Part shown: piece after piece, positions 43,471-52,446 of the stretch
Layout of the letters: every line of letters begins with the position of its first letter
How positions within the stretch are numbered: the first letter of the stretch is position 1
From: Microbulbifer hydrolyticus
GTDB taxonomy: Bacteria; Pseudomonadota; Gammaproteobacteria; Pseudomonadales; Cellvibrionaceae
Direction: 5' to 3'
NCBI RefSeq assembly: GCF_009931115.1
Contig: NZ_CP047491.1
Location: forward strand, 2,555,501 to 2,619,500
Length of the DNA: 64,000 nucleotides
Position numbers and translations under genes: made by a program
The notes under the pieces: model-generated
Databases searched by the model: none
What the model saw: the letters and a program-made list of their open reading frames with translations, nothing else
What the model was told of the DNA's origin: nothing

Positions 43471-45401
43471 AACCGATCGAAGCCACCAAATTGCTCATGT
43501 CAGCGCTCTTGTCAATGATCTTGCTGTCAGCAAGTCCCCATGTATCTGCCGTTCAATCCCCTATAGAGAAGGTCAGATGGACGGGAGAAACAAATCAAGC
43601 GCTGATGGATTTCTCAAAAGAATATCTCCGGGGTGAACTTCCAGAACGGTACACACTGGCCGGTTTTCGCGCGGACATTCACGTTGGTAAAACCGAGGTT
43701 AAGTCCAGAATCCAAGCGGTGACCTACTACGCAACATCCAGTGAAATAGAAAACCGCGGCAACGAACTTATCTATTTCAACCAGGGCAACGAGCGCGTCA
43801 CCATTCACTCGGCGGGATCCATCGCCCCAGACGGAAACATCCAAATTTTTGATCCAGCGAATGTTCAGGTCGTCGAGTCGAATGAATACAACACATTTAG
43901 CGACACCAAAATTGCGGTAATCCCTATACCCGGCCTTTCCACTGGTGGCCTTGGCTTTCTCGATTACGAAATCATCACCGACAAGGCACAGTTAGAAGCC
44001 CCCTGGTCAAGAATTTTCTACCCAAGAGGCACATTTGAGTATCAGAACTATCACGTGCAGATAACCAGTGCTCCGGGTATTAACTTGCAATACCAGAACG
44101 AGAGCGATGCATTAGGTTGCAGTACCGAAACGGCGACCATCACATGCAGCGCAAAACAGATACCCGCACTCAAGCGAGACGAAACCGTTTACTGGAGGGA
44201 TGTGATCAACCAGCTAGTAGTTACCGAAGGGGAATTACGTTGGGCAGACATTGCCACGTTGATGCAAGACAAATTCGACAGCGCCCGGGTATCCTCAACA
44301 GAGGTCGACAAGCTCTTTAAAGAGCTCACCGAAGACAAACCTACTCTGAATGCAAAGATCTCTTCAATACATCGATTTGTCACCCGGGAAATCCGCTACA
44401 ACTCAATGTCCGGACAGGGAAATGCCATTACGCCTCACAACATCCATGAAACACTGCATAACCGATATGGAGACTGTAAAGACAAATCAGCCCTGCTGAT
44501 CGAGCTACTGCAAAAGCTGGATCTGAATCCATTTCCGGTGCTGGTTGCCACCGAACGCAAAAGCCTGAGTAATTTATCGCTGCCGACAACGAGTTATTTC
44601 GACCACGTAATAGTCTGCAACGATGAAACGGAAGCGAACTTCTGTATTGATGCCACCGATACGGACACCGACTGGAACGTACTCTCCGCCTGGATTCAGG
44701 GTAGTGCCGCACTACCGATCAACTCTGACCCTCAGCCGATGACACTTCCACTGAACAAATATCGTTGGCGGCTGCATGCCAACACGGAAATTGTGTTTGA
44801 CCAGAAAGGCGGGCAAATGGAAAAAACCACCAGAAAATACTCTGGTGAGTACGCGGGCTCCATACGCTCGATACTGGCTTCCAGGTCACCTGAAGAACGG
44901 CTCGAATGGGCACAGGAGCAGTACCAGGAAGCCTACGGTTCTGACGTTGAACCGCAGTTTTCCTTTACCGATATAGACCAGATAGCACCCGACCTGGTAA
45001 TAAAGTCCGAAGTCCAATATGACCCGCTGCTGGACCCGCAAGCGCATCTGGCCTACACCGAGTACGATACTTGGATGATGGACGAGATCGACAGCCTTGT
45101 TATCGACAACAACCACTACGGCTACCAGTTTCCAGGGCTCACTGTAGAGTCCAGCTTTCAGTTTGACCTGGGAAAACTCTGGTCACTGACCTTTCCGGGG
45201 CAAACACTGGACCTACAGCACAAGTACGGTACGCTCTACCGGAAAATCCACCAATCAGCCCCGAGCTATCTGGAAGTGGTCTCAACTCTGGAGATACCCA
45301 GCCGGTATATCCCGGTTGAAGAGATTGATCAATTCAATCGTTTTCTCAGTGCCCTTAGGAGTGAAGCTCAGCTTCGTTTTGAGGCAAACACACTGGATTG
45401 A
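43467..45401 (+). CDS. DUF3857/transglutaminase-like periplasmic protein
   Basis: A 644-residue exported protein (signal peptide to about residue 30). The first half is a DUF3857-type beta-rich domain (residues 45-235). The transglutaminase-like core follows: catalytic Cys in RYGDCKDKSALLIELL near 333, His in YFDHVIV near 380, Asp in CIDATDTD near 395. The last 230 residues are a DUF2569/DUF3858-like domain. The triad is intact, so an active cysteine protease or transferase is possible. It overlaps the upstream membrane-protein gene by ATGA. Similar proteins occur in several marine bacteria, often beside envelope proteins; the substrate is unknown. Confidence 0.85.
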   Translation: MKPIEATKLLMSALLSMILLSASPHVSAVQSPIEKVRWTGETNQALMDFSKEYLRGELPERYTLAGFRADIHVGKTEVKSRIQAVTYYATSSEIENRGNELIYFNQGNERVTIHSAGSIAPDGNIQIFDPANVQVVESNEYNTFSDTKIAVIPIPGLSTGGLGFLDYEIITDKAQLEAPWSRIFYPRGTFEYQNYHVQITSAPGINLQYQNESDALGCSTETATITCSAKQIPALKRDETVYWRDVINQLVVTEGELRWADIATLMQDKFDSARVSSTEVDKLFKELTEDKPTLNAKISSIHRFVTREIRYNSMSGQGNAITPHNIHETLHNRYGDCKDKSALLIELLQKLDLNPFPVLVATERKSLSNLSLPTTSYFDHVIVCNDETEANFCIDATDTDTDWNVLSAWIQGSAALPINSDPQPMTLPLNKYRWRLHANTEIVFDQKGGQMEKTTRKYSGEYAGSIRSILASRSPEERLEWAQEQYQEAYGSDVEPQFSFTDIDQIAPDLVIKSEVQYDPLLDPQAHLAYTEYDTWMMDEIDSLVIDNNHYGYQFPGLTVESSFQFDLGKLWSLTFPGQTLDLQHKYGTLYRKIHQSAPSYLEVVSTLEIPSRYIPVEEIDQFNRFLSALRSEAQLRFEANTLD

Positions 45402-45428
45402 TCAACCGTGCATACTGTGGCTTAGGGG

Positions 45429-46949
45429 TCAGATTTTTTTAACCGGCCTTCCCGCCTCTCCCCACAGCACGTGATATTTTTCCTGCTCCGGGCGATCCAC
45501 CCGTGAAAAGGTATGCGCGCCGAAGAAATCCCGCTGCGCCTGCAACAGGTTCGCCGGCAGGGACTCGCGGCGGAAGGCGTCGTAATAACTGAGTGCGGAC
45601 GACATCGCCGGCACCGGAATACCGCCGATGGTGGCATCCGCCACTGCTCGCCGCCAGTTACCCTGATGGCTGGCAATCTGCTCGATGAAAAAATCATCCA
45701 GCAGCAGGTTGGAGAGTTTGGTATCCCGCTCGTATGCATCGCTGATAGATTGCAGGAATACCGCACGAATAATACAGCCGGCCCGCCAGATTCTGGCAAT
45801 TTCGGAAAAATTCAGCTCCCACCCCTGCTCCCTGGCAGCGAGCTTCATCAAATCAAAGCCCTGCGCATAAACGCAGATTTTTGCGCAATACAGGGCATCG
45901 TGCAGCTGGGCAATCACCTCGTCGCGCTTTTCCTGTGGTACTGGCGCCACATCAGGTCCCGCCAGTTTCCTGGCCGCTCGGGTGCGCAGGACTTTGCGCG
46001 TGGAGAGGGAGCGGGCGAACACCGCTTCGGCAATACTCGGTGCCGGGCACCCTACCTGCAGAGCGCCAACCGCGGTCCAGAGACCGGTGCCTTTCTGCCC
46101 GGCGCGATCGAGAATCACATCCACCAGCGGCTTGCCAGTTTCCGAGTCCTCGGTGTCCAGCACTTCGGCACTGATATCGATCAGGTAGCTGTTCAGTACG
46201 CCCTTGTTCCATTCCCGGAAAACACCGGCAATTTCCTGAGGGGTCATTTCCAGGGCGCTGCGCATCACATCGTACACTTCACAGATCATCTGCATGTCGG
46301 CATATTCGATGCCGTTGTGCACCATTTTTACAAAGTGGCCGGAACCGATGGGCCCAATATAGGCTGCGCAGGGCTCACCTTCTTTCACCGGGTTGCCCGG
46401 CTCGAAGCGTTCGATGGGCTGACCTGTGGCGGGGTCGACCTTGGCGGCGATTGCATGCCACACGGGCTCGATTCGCGCCCAGGCGTAACGATCGCCGCTG
46501 GGCATCAACGAGGGACCGAAGCGCGCTCCTACTTCACCACCGGATACTGCGGTCGTGAAGAAAATCAGCTTGCCTTCGTAGCGCTTGCAACGCTCGACGG
46601 AATCGGTCCACAGGCTGTTGCCGGTGTCGATCACGATATCATCTGCCTGTAGCCCGGCATCCAGCAATTTGTTGCATACGTCATCCACCGGCGCACCCGC
46701 GGGCACAGAGAGAATCACCAGGTGTGGCGCTTTCACCCGCGTCAGTAACTCCGTGTAGGAGTTGCATACTTCCACCCGTGGCGGCTGATCGCCACGTTCG
46801 CTGGCATCCTGTTCGATCAAGGCCTCAAGGCGGCCGTGATCAAGGTCAAACGCACACACGCGGTATCCGTTGTCGACGAGGTTGAGAATCAGGTTTTTCC
46901 CCATGACGCCCGCGCCAATAAAACCGATATCGCAAAGTGCTTCTGACAT
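45429..46949 (-). CDS. gnd: 6-phosphogluconate dehydrogenase, decarboxylating
   Basis: A 506-residue pentose-phosphate enzyme, starting at ATG 46949 (MSEALCDIGFIGAGVMG); the upstream in-frame residues are not part of it. It oxidises 6-phosphogluconate to ribulose 5-phosphate with NADP. Visible: GAGVMGKNL near 11, SVPAGAPVDDV near 88, TAVSGGEVGARFGPSLMPSG near 130, KMVHNGIEYADMQ near 200 (catalytic Lys) and VILDRAGQKGTGLWT near 275. The C-terminal tail HTFSRVDRPEQE carries the substrate-binding Arg/His. It is about 35 residues longer than the E. coli enzyme, mainly in the N-terminal half. It stands alone, convergent with the transglutaminase gene. Confidence 0.95.
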   Translation of the reverse strand: MSEALCDIGFIGAGVMGKNLILNLVDNGYRVCAFDLDHGRLEALIEQDASERGDQPPRVEVCNSYTELLTRVKAPHLVILSVPAGAPVDDVCNKLLDAGLQADDIVIDTGNSLWTDSVERCKRYEGKLIFFTTAVSGGEVGARFGPSLMPSGDRYAWARIEPVWHAIAAKVDPATGQPIERFEPGNPVKEGEPCAAYIGPIGSGHFVKMVHNGIEYADMQMICEVYDVMRSALEMTPQEIAGVFREWNKGVLNSYLIDISAEVLDTEDSETGKPLVDVILDRAGQKGTGLWTAVGALQVGCPAPSIAEAVFARSLSTRKVLRTRAARKLAGPDVAPVPQEKRDEVIAQLHDALYCAKICVYAQGFDLMKLAAREQGWELNFSEIARIWRAGCIIRAVFLQSISDAYERDTKLSNLLLDDFFIEQIASHQGNWRRAVADATIGGIPVPAMSSALSYYDAFRRESLPANLLQAQRDFFGAHTFSRVDRPEQEKYHVLWGEAGRPVKKI

Positions 46950-47091
46950 GAATTTCTCCAGAACAAAGGGTGCTGCTTGAGGCGGGCGGAGTATAGCAAT
47001 CCAGCGCCTTTGCCGGGAGGCGTAATTAGCTACCGCCGCAAGCAATGATTACAATCTTTCCAATGACTTTAGACCCTGACGGACTCCCTTC

Positions 47092-47628
47092 ATGCCAGCT
47101 TCATCGACGTCAAACACCGCGCCCGTAGAATTCTCCGCTCCCTGGAGCCGACAGCTCGCGCTGATCACCCTGTTGTGCGGCGTGATTATGTTCGGGATCA
47201 GCGGTGCCCTGCTGGCGAAGGCGCCGGAACAGCCGCCGCTGATGTATCAGGTGGGTATCGGCCTGTCGCCGGCCATATTCCTGCTATGCGCCCTGTGTGC
47301 GGTGCGCGGCTATCGCCTGCAGGGAAGCGACCTTTTCGTTGTTCGGCCTGGCTGGCGCACGCGCGTTTCCCTGGCAGCCATGGAGTCTGTGTCGCATGAT
47401 CCGGAAGCCACGTCCGGGTCAATCCGCATTTTCGGTAACGGCGGCCTGTTCGGCTTCATCGGGCTGTTTCGCAACCAGAAGCTGGGGCGCTACCGCGCCT
47501 TCGCCACAGACCTTGCGCGCACGGTCGTTATCCGCCTGCCCGCCCAGACCATCGTGGTGACACCGAACGACCCCAAAAGGTTTGTGGAAGCGCTCCAGAA
47601 CAGCCAGCAGCCAGTTGATAGGGCTTGA
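47092..47628 (+). CDS. Membrane protein with bacterial PH-like domain
   Basis: A 178-residue protein. Two hydrophobic helices (about 22-42 and 54-70) are followed by a beta-rich domain (residues 74-170; YRLQGSDLFVVRPGWRTRVSLAAMESV then TIVVTPNDPKRFVEAL) matching the bacterial Pleckstrin-homology-like pattern of YdbS/DUF304 proteins. Probably an inner-membrane protein. Start ATG is not well supported by a ribosome site. It is a single gene between gnd and the PliG-like region. Confidence 0.65.
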   Translation: MPASSTSNTAPVEFSAPWSRQLALITLLCGVIMFGISGALLAKAPEQPPLMYQVGIGLSPAIFLLCALCAVRGYRLQGSDLFVVRPGWRTRVSLAAMESVSHDPEATSGSIRIFGNGGLFGFIGLFRNQKLGRYRAFATDLARTVVIRLPAQTIVVTPNDPKRFVEALQNSQQPVDRA

Positions 47629-47734
47629 CGGCCCGGTCACCATCAGGGGGAGTTAACCTCCCGGACTCTGGCGCTGAACTACACTAAATTGCAATCTGGC
47701 AGTTTATCTGGCCATGCTAGCCGCAGGGGGTTTT

Positions 47735-48202
47735 ATGCAGCGCGCGTACGTAACTACTTTTCTGGGTTGTCTCATCGTCGCCTTACTCAGCAGTGTTGCC
47801 CGGGGCGATGAGTCCCGCAACGAAACCCTGCGCTTCGCCAAGGGAACAACGGGAGCCTCCGTCACCGGCAGTATCACCGGCTACAAGTCGGTGAATTACA
47901 AGGTCAGCGCCAAGGCCGGCCAGCATATGGTGGTGAAACTCTCCACCAGTCATACCGCTACTTACTTTAATGTTTACCCTCCGGGCCGCGGCCCCGGGGA
48001 CGCGGCCCTATTTATCGGCTCAATCAATGGTGACCGCTTTGCCACCACTTTGCCGGACGGCGGCACCTATACGATTCAGGTGTATATGATGCGCAGCGCC
48101 GCACGGCGAAACGAGTCCGCAGACTTCAAGCTACGGGTAGATATCGACAGCGGAAAAACCAGCGGCCCCGGGTCAAGCCGTAACGGGGCCCAAGAATACT
48201 AG
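47735..48202 (+). CDS. PliG-like secreted protein (inhibitor of g-type lysozyme family), copy 1
   Basis: A 155-residue protein starting at ATG 47735 with GGGGG just upstream and a signal peptide cut near VARG; an in-frame ATG seven codons earlier is less likely. The mature part resembles E. coli PliG (YcgK): FAKGTTGASVTGSITGYKSVNYKVSAKAGQ, then TLPDGGTYTIQVYMMRSAARRNESADF, matching the LPASGKYELRVLQTRNDARK core of PliG. PliG binds goose-type lysozyme in the periplasm. A general PPC-like role is also possible. The second copy is at 49123, with a lipase between. Confidence 0.72.
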   Translation: MQRAYVTTFLGCLIVALLSSVARGDESRNETLRFAKGTTGASVTGSITGYKSVNYKVSAKAGQHMVVKLSTSHTATYFNVYPPGRGPGDAALFIGSINGDRFATTLPDGGTYTIQVYMMRSAARRNESADFKLRVDIDSGKTSGPGSSRNGAQEY

Positions 48203-48282
48203 CTGATCCCTGACGCCGTGATTTATGGCGGCTGATGCGGTTAGAATCGGGACATATCACTAGCTGCCGATCAATCTATCCT

Positions 48283-49065
48283 ATGGCCTTCCGACGCACC
48301 CGACCATTAAGCCCTGTTGCCAATACCGCCGCGGTACTCGTTTTCGGCCTGCTCGCCCTGGTTGCCCCAACTTCCTATGCGGAAGACTGCGTGATTCTGC
48401 TGCACGGGCTGGCCAAATCCGACAGTTCGATGAATAAGCTGGAGCAAGCGGCCGGAGACGCCGGGTTTATCGCGATCAATGTCGATTACCCATCCACGGA
48501 ATTTCCCATCGAAAAGCTCGCCGGTCATGCCATCGCGCCAGCGCTCGACGCCTGTGCCGCGCAAGCCAGTGACCGTAGCGAGCAACCGTATCAGGTGCAT
48601 TTCGTCACGCACTCCATGGGCGGCATTCTGGTTCGCCAGTACCTGAGCCGGGTGCACGTGGAAAACCTGGGGCGGGTAGTCATGCTGGGCCCGCCCAACC
48701 AGGGCAGTGAGGTGGTCGACCAGTTGGGAAGTTTCCCCGGCTTTCACTTTATGTTTGGTGATGCGGGCCTGCAGCTGGGTTCCGGAAAAATGAGTGTACC
48801 GAACAAGTTGGGCGCCGCGAGCTTTGATGTGGGTATCATCGCCGGCACTAAAAGTATCAACCCGATTCTCTCTCGCCTGCTGCCCGGCAAGGATGACGGC
48901 AAGGTCACAGTGGAACGCACCCGCCTGGACGGAATGAACGACCACCTCGAATTGCCGGTGACCCACGTTTTCATGATGAAAGACCGCAAGGTCATCAAGC
49001 AGGTCATCCACTACCTCCAGCACGGCCGCTTCCAGCGAGCAAAGACGCAGGCCGCCGACGACTGA
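48283..49065 (+). CDS. Secreted alpha/beta hydrolase (lipase class 2/EstA-like)
   Basis: A 260-residue protein, start chosen at ATG 48283. The N-terminus (to about 44) is a signal region ending near SYA. The alpha/beta hydrolase core starts with CVILLHGLAKSDSSM near 47 (oxyanion), the nucleophile lies in VTHSMGGILVRQYL near 113-117 (GHSMGG type, here THSMGG), and LGPPNQGSEVVDQL follows. The acid is probably in the GKDDGKVTVERTRLDG stretch and the His in NDHLELP near 225. It lies between the two PliG-like genes on the same strand. Confidence 0.83.
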   Translation: MAFRRTRPLSPVANTAAVLVFGLLALVAPTSYAEDCVILLHGLAKSDSSMNKLEQAAGDAGFIAINVDYPSTEFPIEKLAGHAIAPALDACAAQASDRSEQPYQVHFVTHSMGGILVRQYLSRVHVENLGRVVMLGPPNQGSEVVDQLGSFPGFHFMFGDAGLQLGSGKMSVPNKLGAASFDVGIIAGTKSINPILSRLLPGKDDGKVTVERTRLDGMNDHLELPVTHVFMMKDRKVIKQVIHYLQHGRFQRAKTQAADD

Positions 49066-49122
49066 TCCGCCGCCCCGGAAACTATACTGGCTGCCCTGTT
49101 CCACCATTTTTCAGGGCTCCCA

Positions 49123-49674
49123 GTGCAGACATCCCATCGGCTCGCTTTTTCGCTGCTCTCCCCTCTGTTGCTGCCGCTTCTGTTCTCTGCGCCGGTCACC
49201 GCCGCCCCCGATGAAAATACACACCACCCCGTTCTGGCTGCAACGCAACACCTCGCGGTTTCCAACAAAGTCCAGGCCACCCAGAACCTCACCGGCCTGG
49301 ATGCTCAGCAGCGGAGGGTGCAACTCCGTGAAGAAAGCCCGACGCCCGAGAACGACGCCGCGTCCCGTTCCCACAGCGCCCGCATTACCGCCACCATCAA
49401 TGGGTATCAGGCCATTGAGTACCTTATCGATGCCAAGACCGGTCAATCACTGGAACTGGACGTGCACAGTAGCAACACCAGCGCCGGCTATCGTATTACT
49501 GCGCCGGCGGCCCCGCGGGCGCTGTACAAAGGTCACGGCCAGCACTCGCGTTTTTCCGTCACCCTCCCCCGCGACGGCACCTACCGGGTGCTGATCTATC
49601 TGATGCGCAATGCCGCGCAGAAGGGGGAGAGCGCCGATTTCGCACTGGATATCCGGCTGCGCAATCCGGGATAA
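49123..49674 (+). CDS. PliG-like secreted protein, copy 2
   Basis: A 183-residue protein with GTG start at 49123 (AGGG upstream). Signal peptide to about 28. A variable polar stretch (30-85) is followed by the same core as copy 1: INGYQAIEYLIDAKTGQSLELDV and SVTLPRDGTYRVLIYLMRNAAQKGESADFAL. The AGQ/TGQ and YLMRNAAQKGESADF sequences align directly with copy 1, so the two arose by duplication. It is expressed next to the MscS gene, 28 bases on. Function as lysozyme inhibitor or PPC-like accessory is uncertain. Confidence 0.7.
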   Translation: MQTSHRLAFSLLSPLLLPLLFSAPVTAAPDENTHHPVLAATQHLAVSNKVQATQNLTGLDAQQRRVQLREESPTPENDAASRSHSARITATINGYQAIEYLIDAKTGQSLELDVHSSNTSAGYRITAPAAPRALYKGHGQHSRFSVTLPRDGTYRVLIYLMRNAAQKGESADFALDIRLRNPG

Positions 49675-49701
49675 CCCCCTTTCCGGCGGAAACGTCATGT
49701 C

Positions 49702-50766
49702 ATGATGCAGGACACACAAAACCAGACGAACACAACAGACAAGGCAGATGCCATTTCGGCAGACTACAGTGCGGCCATCGACCAGGTCGATAGCTGGGTG
49801 GACGGCGCCATCAGGTTGCTCCCCAATTTCACGGTGGCTCTGGTGATGCTACTTGTCGCGTTTCTGCTCGGCAGTATTTTCCGCTTTGTGATCCAGAGAC
49901 ACCTCGAGCGTCGTTCGCGCGGCAACCTGGGTGAAGTACTGGGTAGCCTGGTCAAATGGGGGGTGGTACTGGTGGGGTTTCTCCTCGCCGCCACCATCGT
50001 CATGCCGAGCCTAAAACCCGGCGACCTGATCGCGGGGCTGGGTGTGGGGTCCGTCGCGATCGGGTTTGCGTTCAAGGATATTCTGCAAAACTGGCTGGCG
50101 GGCCTGCTGCTTTTGTTGCGACAGCCCTTTGAAATCGGAGATCAGATAAAAGTTGCCGATTACGAGGGAACCGTACACCGCATAGAAACCCGCGCGACAC
50201 TAATTGACACCTACGATGGCCAGCGTGTGGTCATGCCCAACAGTGACATATACACCAACGCGGTTCTGGTTAAAACGGCCCACGCCAAGCGTCGCAGCGA
50301 TTACGAAATCGGCATCGGTTACAGTGACAACATCGAGGAGGCCTGCGAGGTTATCCGCAGCGCAGCCGCCAGTGTCAAGGGTGTGCTGTCAGACCCCGGC
50401 CCGGAGGCACTGCCGTGGGATCTGGCCGCCAGCTGGGTGGCTATACGCGCCCGCTGGTGGACCAGCAGCACCCAGACGGACGTTACCCACGTACGCGCCC
50501 AGGTGATTCAGGCGGTAAAAGAGGCGCTTGATGAAGCGGGTATCGACATGCCGTTTGAAACGCAGGTGCACCTGTTCCACGACCAGACCGATGAATCCGA
50601 TGGTGAGCGGGGAGTACAGAGAGAGGGCTGGCCGGCGGGACTGGAGGATCGCGCAGAGCAGCGGCCACACCCACGCCGGAAGGCCGTCGATAATCAGCAA
50701 AAAGAACGAAAAGACCCGGAGCCACCGCGAGACAACAAGCCACCAAACAAACCTGGACCGGAATAA
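49702..50766 (+). CDS. Small-conductance mechanosensitive channel (MscS family)
   Basis: A 354-residue inner-membrane channel. Three hydrophobic helices lie at about 42-62, 82-100 and 110-140; the third, pore-lining, reads GLGVGSVAIGFAFKDILQNW LAGLLLLL with the expected Gly/Ala packing. The beta domain (FEIGDQIKVADYEGTV) and alpha-beta domain (DYEIGIGYSDNIEEAC) follow, ending near 295. The last 60 residues are charged, Pro-rich and unlike the channel family. MscS opens with membrane tension to release solutes on osmotic down-shock. It stands between the PliG-like gene and a bidirectional terminator. Confidence 0.9.
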   Translation: MMQDTQNQTNTTDKADAISADYSAAIDQVDSWVDGAIRLLPNFTVALVMLLVAFLLGSIFRFVIQRHLERRSRGNLGEVLGSLVKWGVVLVGFLLAATIVMPSLKPGDLIAGLGVGSVAIGFAFKDILQNWLAGLLLLLRQPFEIGDQIKVADYEGTVHRIETRATLIDTYDGQRVVMPNSDIYTNAVLVKTAHAKRRSDYEIGIGYSDNIEEACEVIRSAAASVKGVLSDPGPEALPWDLAASWVAIRARWWTSSTQTDVTHVRAQVIQAVKEALDEAGIDMPFETQVHLFHDQTDESDGERGVQREGWPAGLEDRAEQRPHPRRKAVDNQQKERKDPEPPRDNKPPNKPGPE

Positions 50767-50781
50767 CCCGGTGACGGAAAC

Positions 50782-50811
50782 AACTGAGCCCACGAATGCG
50801 TGGGCTCAGTT
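50782..50811. terminator. Bidirectional terminator between mscS-like gene and trpS
   Basis: AACTGAGCCCACG (50782-50794), loop AATG, CGTGGGCTCAGTT (50799-50811): a perfect 13-base stem, 15 bases after the MscS stop and 27 before the convergent trpS stop. The terminal AA/TT pairs serve both directions. Confidence 0.85.
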
Positions 50812-50837
50812 ACAGATGTTCGGGGCTTATGAGAGCG

Positions 50838-51845
50838 TCAGCCAATCTTGCGGATACCGACCGACTCGCGCAGTTTGGCCAGGAAAGGACGAGAGTAGGC
50901 GCGCGCCTTCTCAGCACCCTTTTCCAGCTCTACTTCAATCTGTGCCGGATTCGCCAGAAGCTCCTCGTAACGTTCACGCGCTTCGCCGATCTGACCATTG
51001 ATCAGTTCGAACAACTGCTTTTTGGCTTCCCCCCAGGCGATGCCGTCCTCAAACGCCTTGCGCATCTCCGCAGTCTGCTCGGGCGTGGAGAATGCCTGCC
51101 AGATCTGGAATACCGTGGAAGTGTCCGGATCTTTCGGCTCACCCGGCTCCAGCAGATTGGTCTTGATCTTGTTGATGTGCTTTTTCAGCTTCTTTTCCGG
51201 CAGGAACAGTGGAATGGTATTTCCGTAGCTCTTGCTCATCTTCCGGCCATCGAGGCCCTGCAACACGGAAACGTGCTCGTCCACCACCGCCTCGGGCAGC
51301 ACGAAGTGCTCGCCATAGTGGTGATTGAAACGCGCGGCGATATCACGGGCCATCTCAATATGCTGAATCTGGTCCTTGCCTACCGGCACCTTGTTGGCAT
51401 TGAACATCAGGATATCGGCAGCCATCAGGATCGGGTAGCTGTACAGCCCCATGGTGATCCCGAAATCCGAGTCCTGACCGTCGTCACGGTTGGCATCCAC
51501 CGCCGCCTTGTAGGCGTGTGCGCGGTTCATCAGCCCCTTGGCGGTCTGGCAGGTGAGCAACCAGGTCAACTCCGGAATTTCAACGATATCGGACTGGCGG
51601 TAGAAGACCACATTGTCCGTATTCAGGCCGAGCGCCAGCCAGGTGGCCGCGATTTCCAGCGTGGACTGGTGAACCTGCTCCGGGTCCTGACATTTGATCA
51701 GTGCGTGATAATCCGCCAGAAAATAAAACGACTGGTTATTTTCTTCCTGGCTGGCGGCAATGGCCGGGCGAATGGCACCCACATAGTTGCCAAGGTGGGG
51801 GGTTCCGGTCGTGGTAATGCCGGTAAGTACGCGCTGCTTGCTCAT
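50838..51845 (-). CDS. trpS: Tryptophanyl-tRNA synthetase
   Basis: A 335-residue class Ic synthetase, matching the E. coli enzyme (334). The HIGH-equivalent is TPHLGNY (15-21) and KMSKS is in [12 protein letters not shown] near 200. [23 protein letters not shown] near 115 and [24 protein letters not shown] near 150 are characteristic. It charges tRNA(Trp). It is a single gene with a terminator downstream; ATG at 51845. Confidence 0.96.
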   Translation of the reverse strand: MSKQRVLTGITTTGTPHLGNYVGAIRPAIAASQEENNQSFYFLADYHALIKCQDPEQVHQSTLEIAATWLALGLNTDNVVFYRQSDIVEIPELTWLLTCQTAKGLMNRAHAYKAAVDANRDDGQDSDFGITMGLYSYPILMAADILMFNANKVPVGKDQIQHIEMARDIAARFNHHYGEHFVLPEAVVDEHVSVLQGLDGRKMSKSYGNTIPLFLPEKKLKKHINKIKTNLLEPGEPKDPDTSTVFQIWQAFSTPEQTAEMRKAFEDGIAWGEAKKQLFELINGQIGEARERYEELLANPAQIEVELEKGAEKARAYSRPFLAKLRESVGIRKIG

Positions 51846-52010
51846 AGATCCTGATAAATCCTGGTGAATTCTATTCTACGGGTTCCGTTCTTTGACTGGT
51901 GTCGAGCGGCAAATCGAAGTTGAATGATACCCGTTTCCCGCATCAGGTTGCACGCTCGGGGCAAATTCCCCCGTGCCAAAGCGCTCGATATAAGTTGACC
52001 TGCCACCTAG

Positions 52011-52232
52011 TTAACGGCCCGCCCAGCTCTTCTCCCCACCTACTGTTACCGACTTCTTCTCGCAATCAATGAACCCGGGTAAATAACTGTACTGCTCGAT
52101 CGCGTTTACGGTCTCACTACCCACTACCGCAAATAGATGATTCAGGAAAGCGATCTGCTTTGGATACGCCAGCACATTTGAAGCCGATGCAGTGAATAGT
52201 GCCGATACCGCTAATAATGTCCATTTATTCAT
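52011..52232 (-). CDS. Small secreted hypothetical protein
   Basis: A 73-residue frame beginning MNKWTLLAVSALFTASASNVLA, a good signal peptide, from ATG 52232 (the 23 residues upstream in frame are not needed). The mature part of about 50 residues (YPKQIAFLNHLFAVVGSETVNAIEQYSYLPGFIDCEKKS...) has one Cys. I recognise no family. GGAA precedes the ATG. It may be a real short envelope protein or the remainder of a longer one. Confidence 0.5.
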   Translation of the reverse strand: MNKWTLLAVSALFTASASNVLAYPKQIAFLNHLFAVVGSETVNAIEQYSYLPGFIDCEKKSVTVGGEKSWAGR

Positions 52233-52446
52233 GATTTTCCATTCCGGCTGGCTGGGGCGCGAGGTGCTACGCAGATAGGCACCGCTTGGGTAACTCAACA
52301 TGCGGGCAATTCTTGCACAGTACTCAAATAGTCCCGACGATTCAGTGAATTGTCAATAAAGGGAACGCATTCCGGCTTGACCAACCCATGCATACAGGAG
52401 ACCTGGACGCCCTTCACCGCCACAACCCTGCAGAAAAAGACATAGG

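Noticed and set aside
46950..47045. 32-residue extension of 6-phosphogluconate dehydrogenase
   Set aside because: Not part of the family; the conserved GFIGAGVMG start follows ATG 46949 closely.
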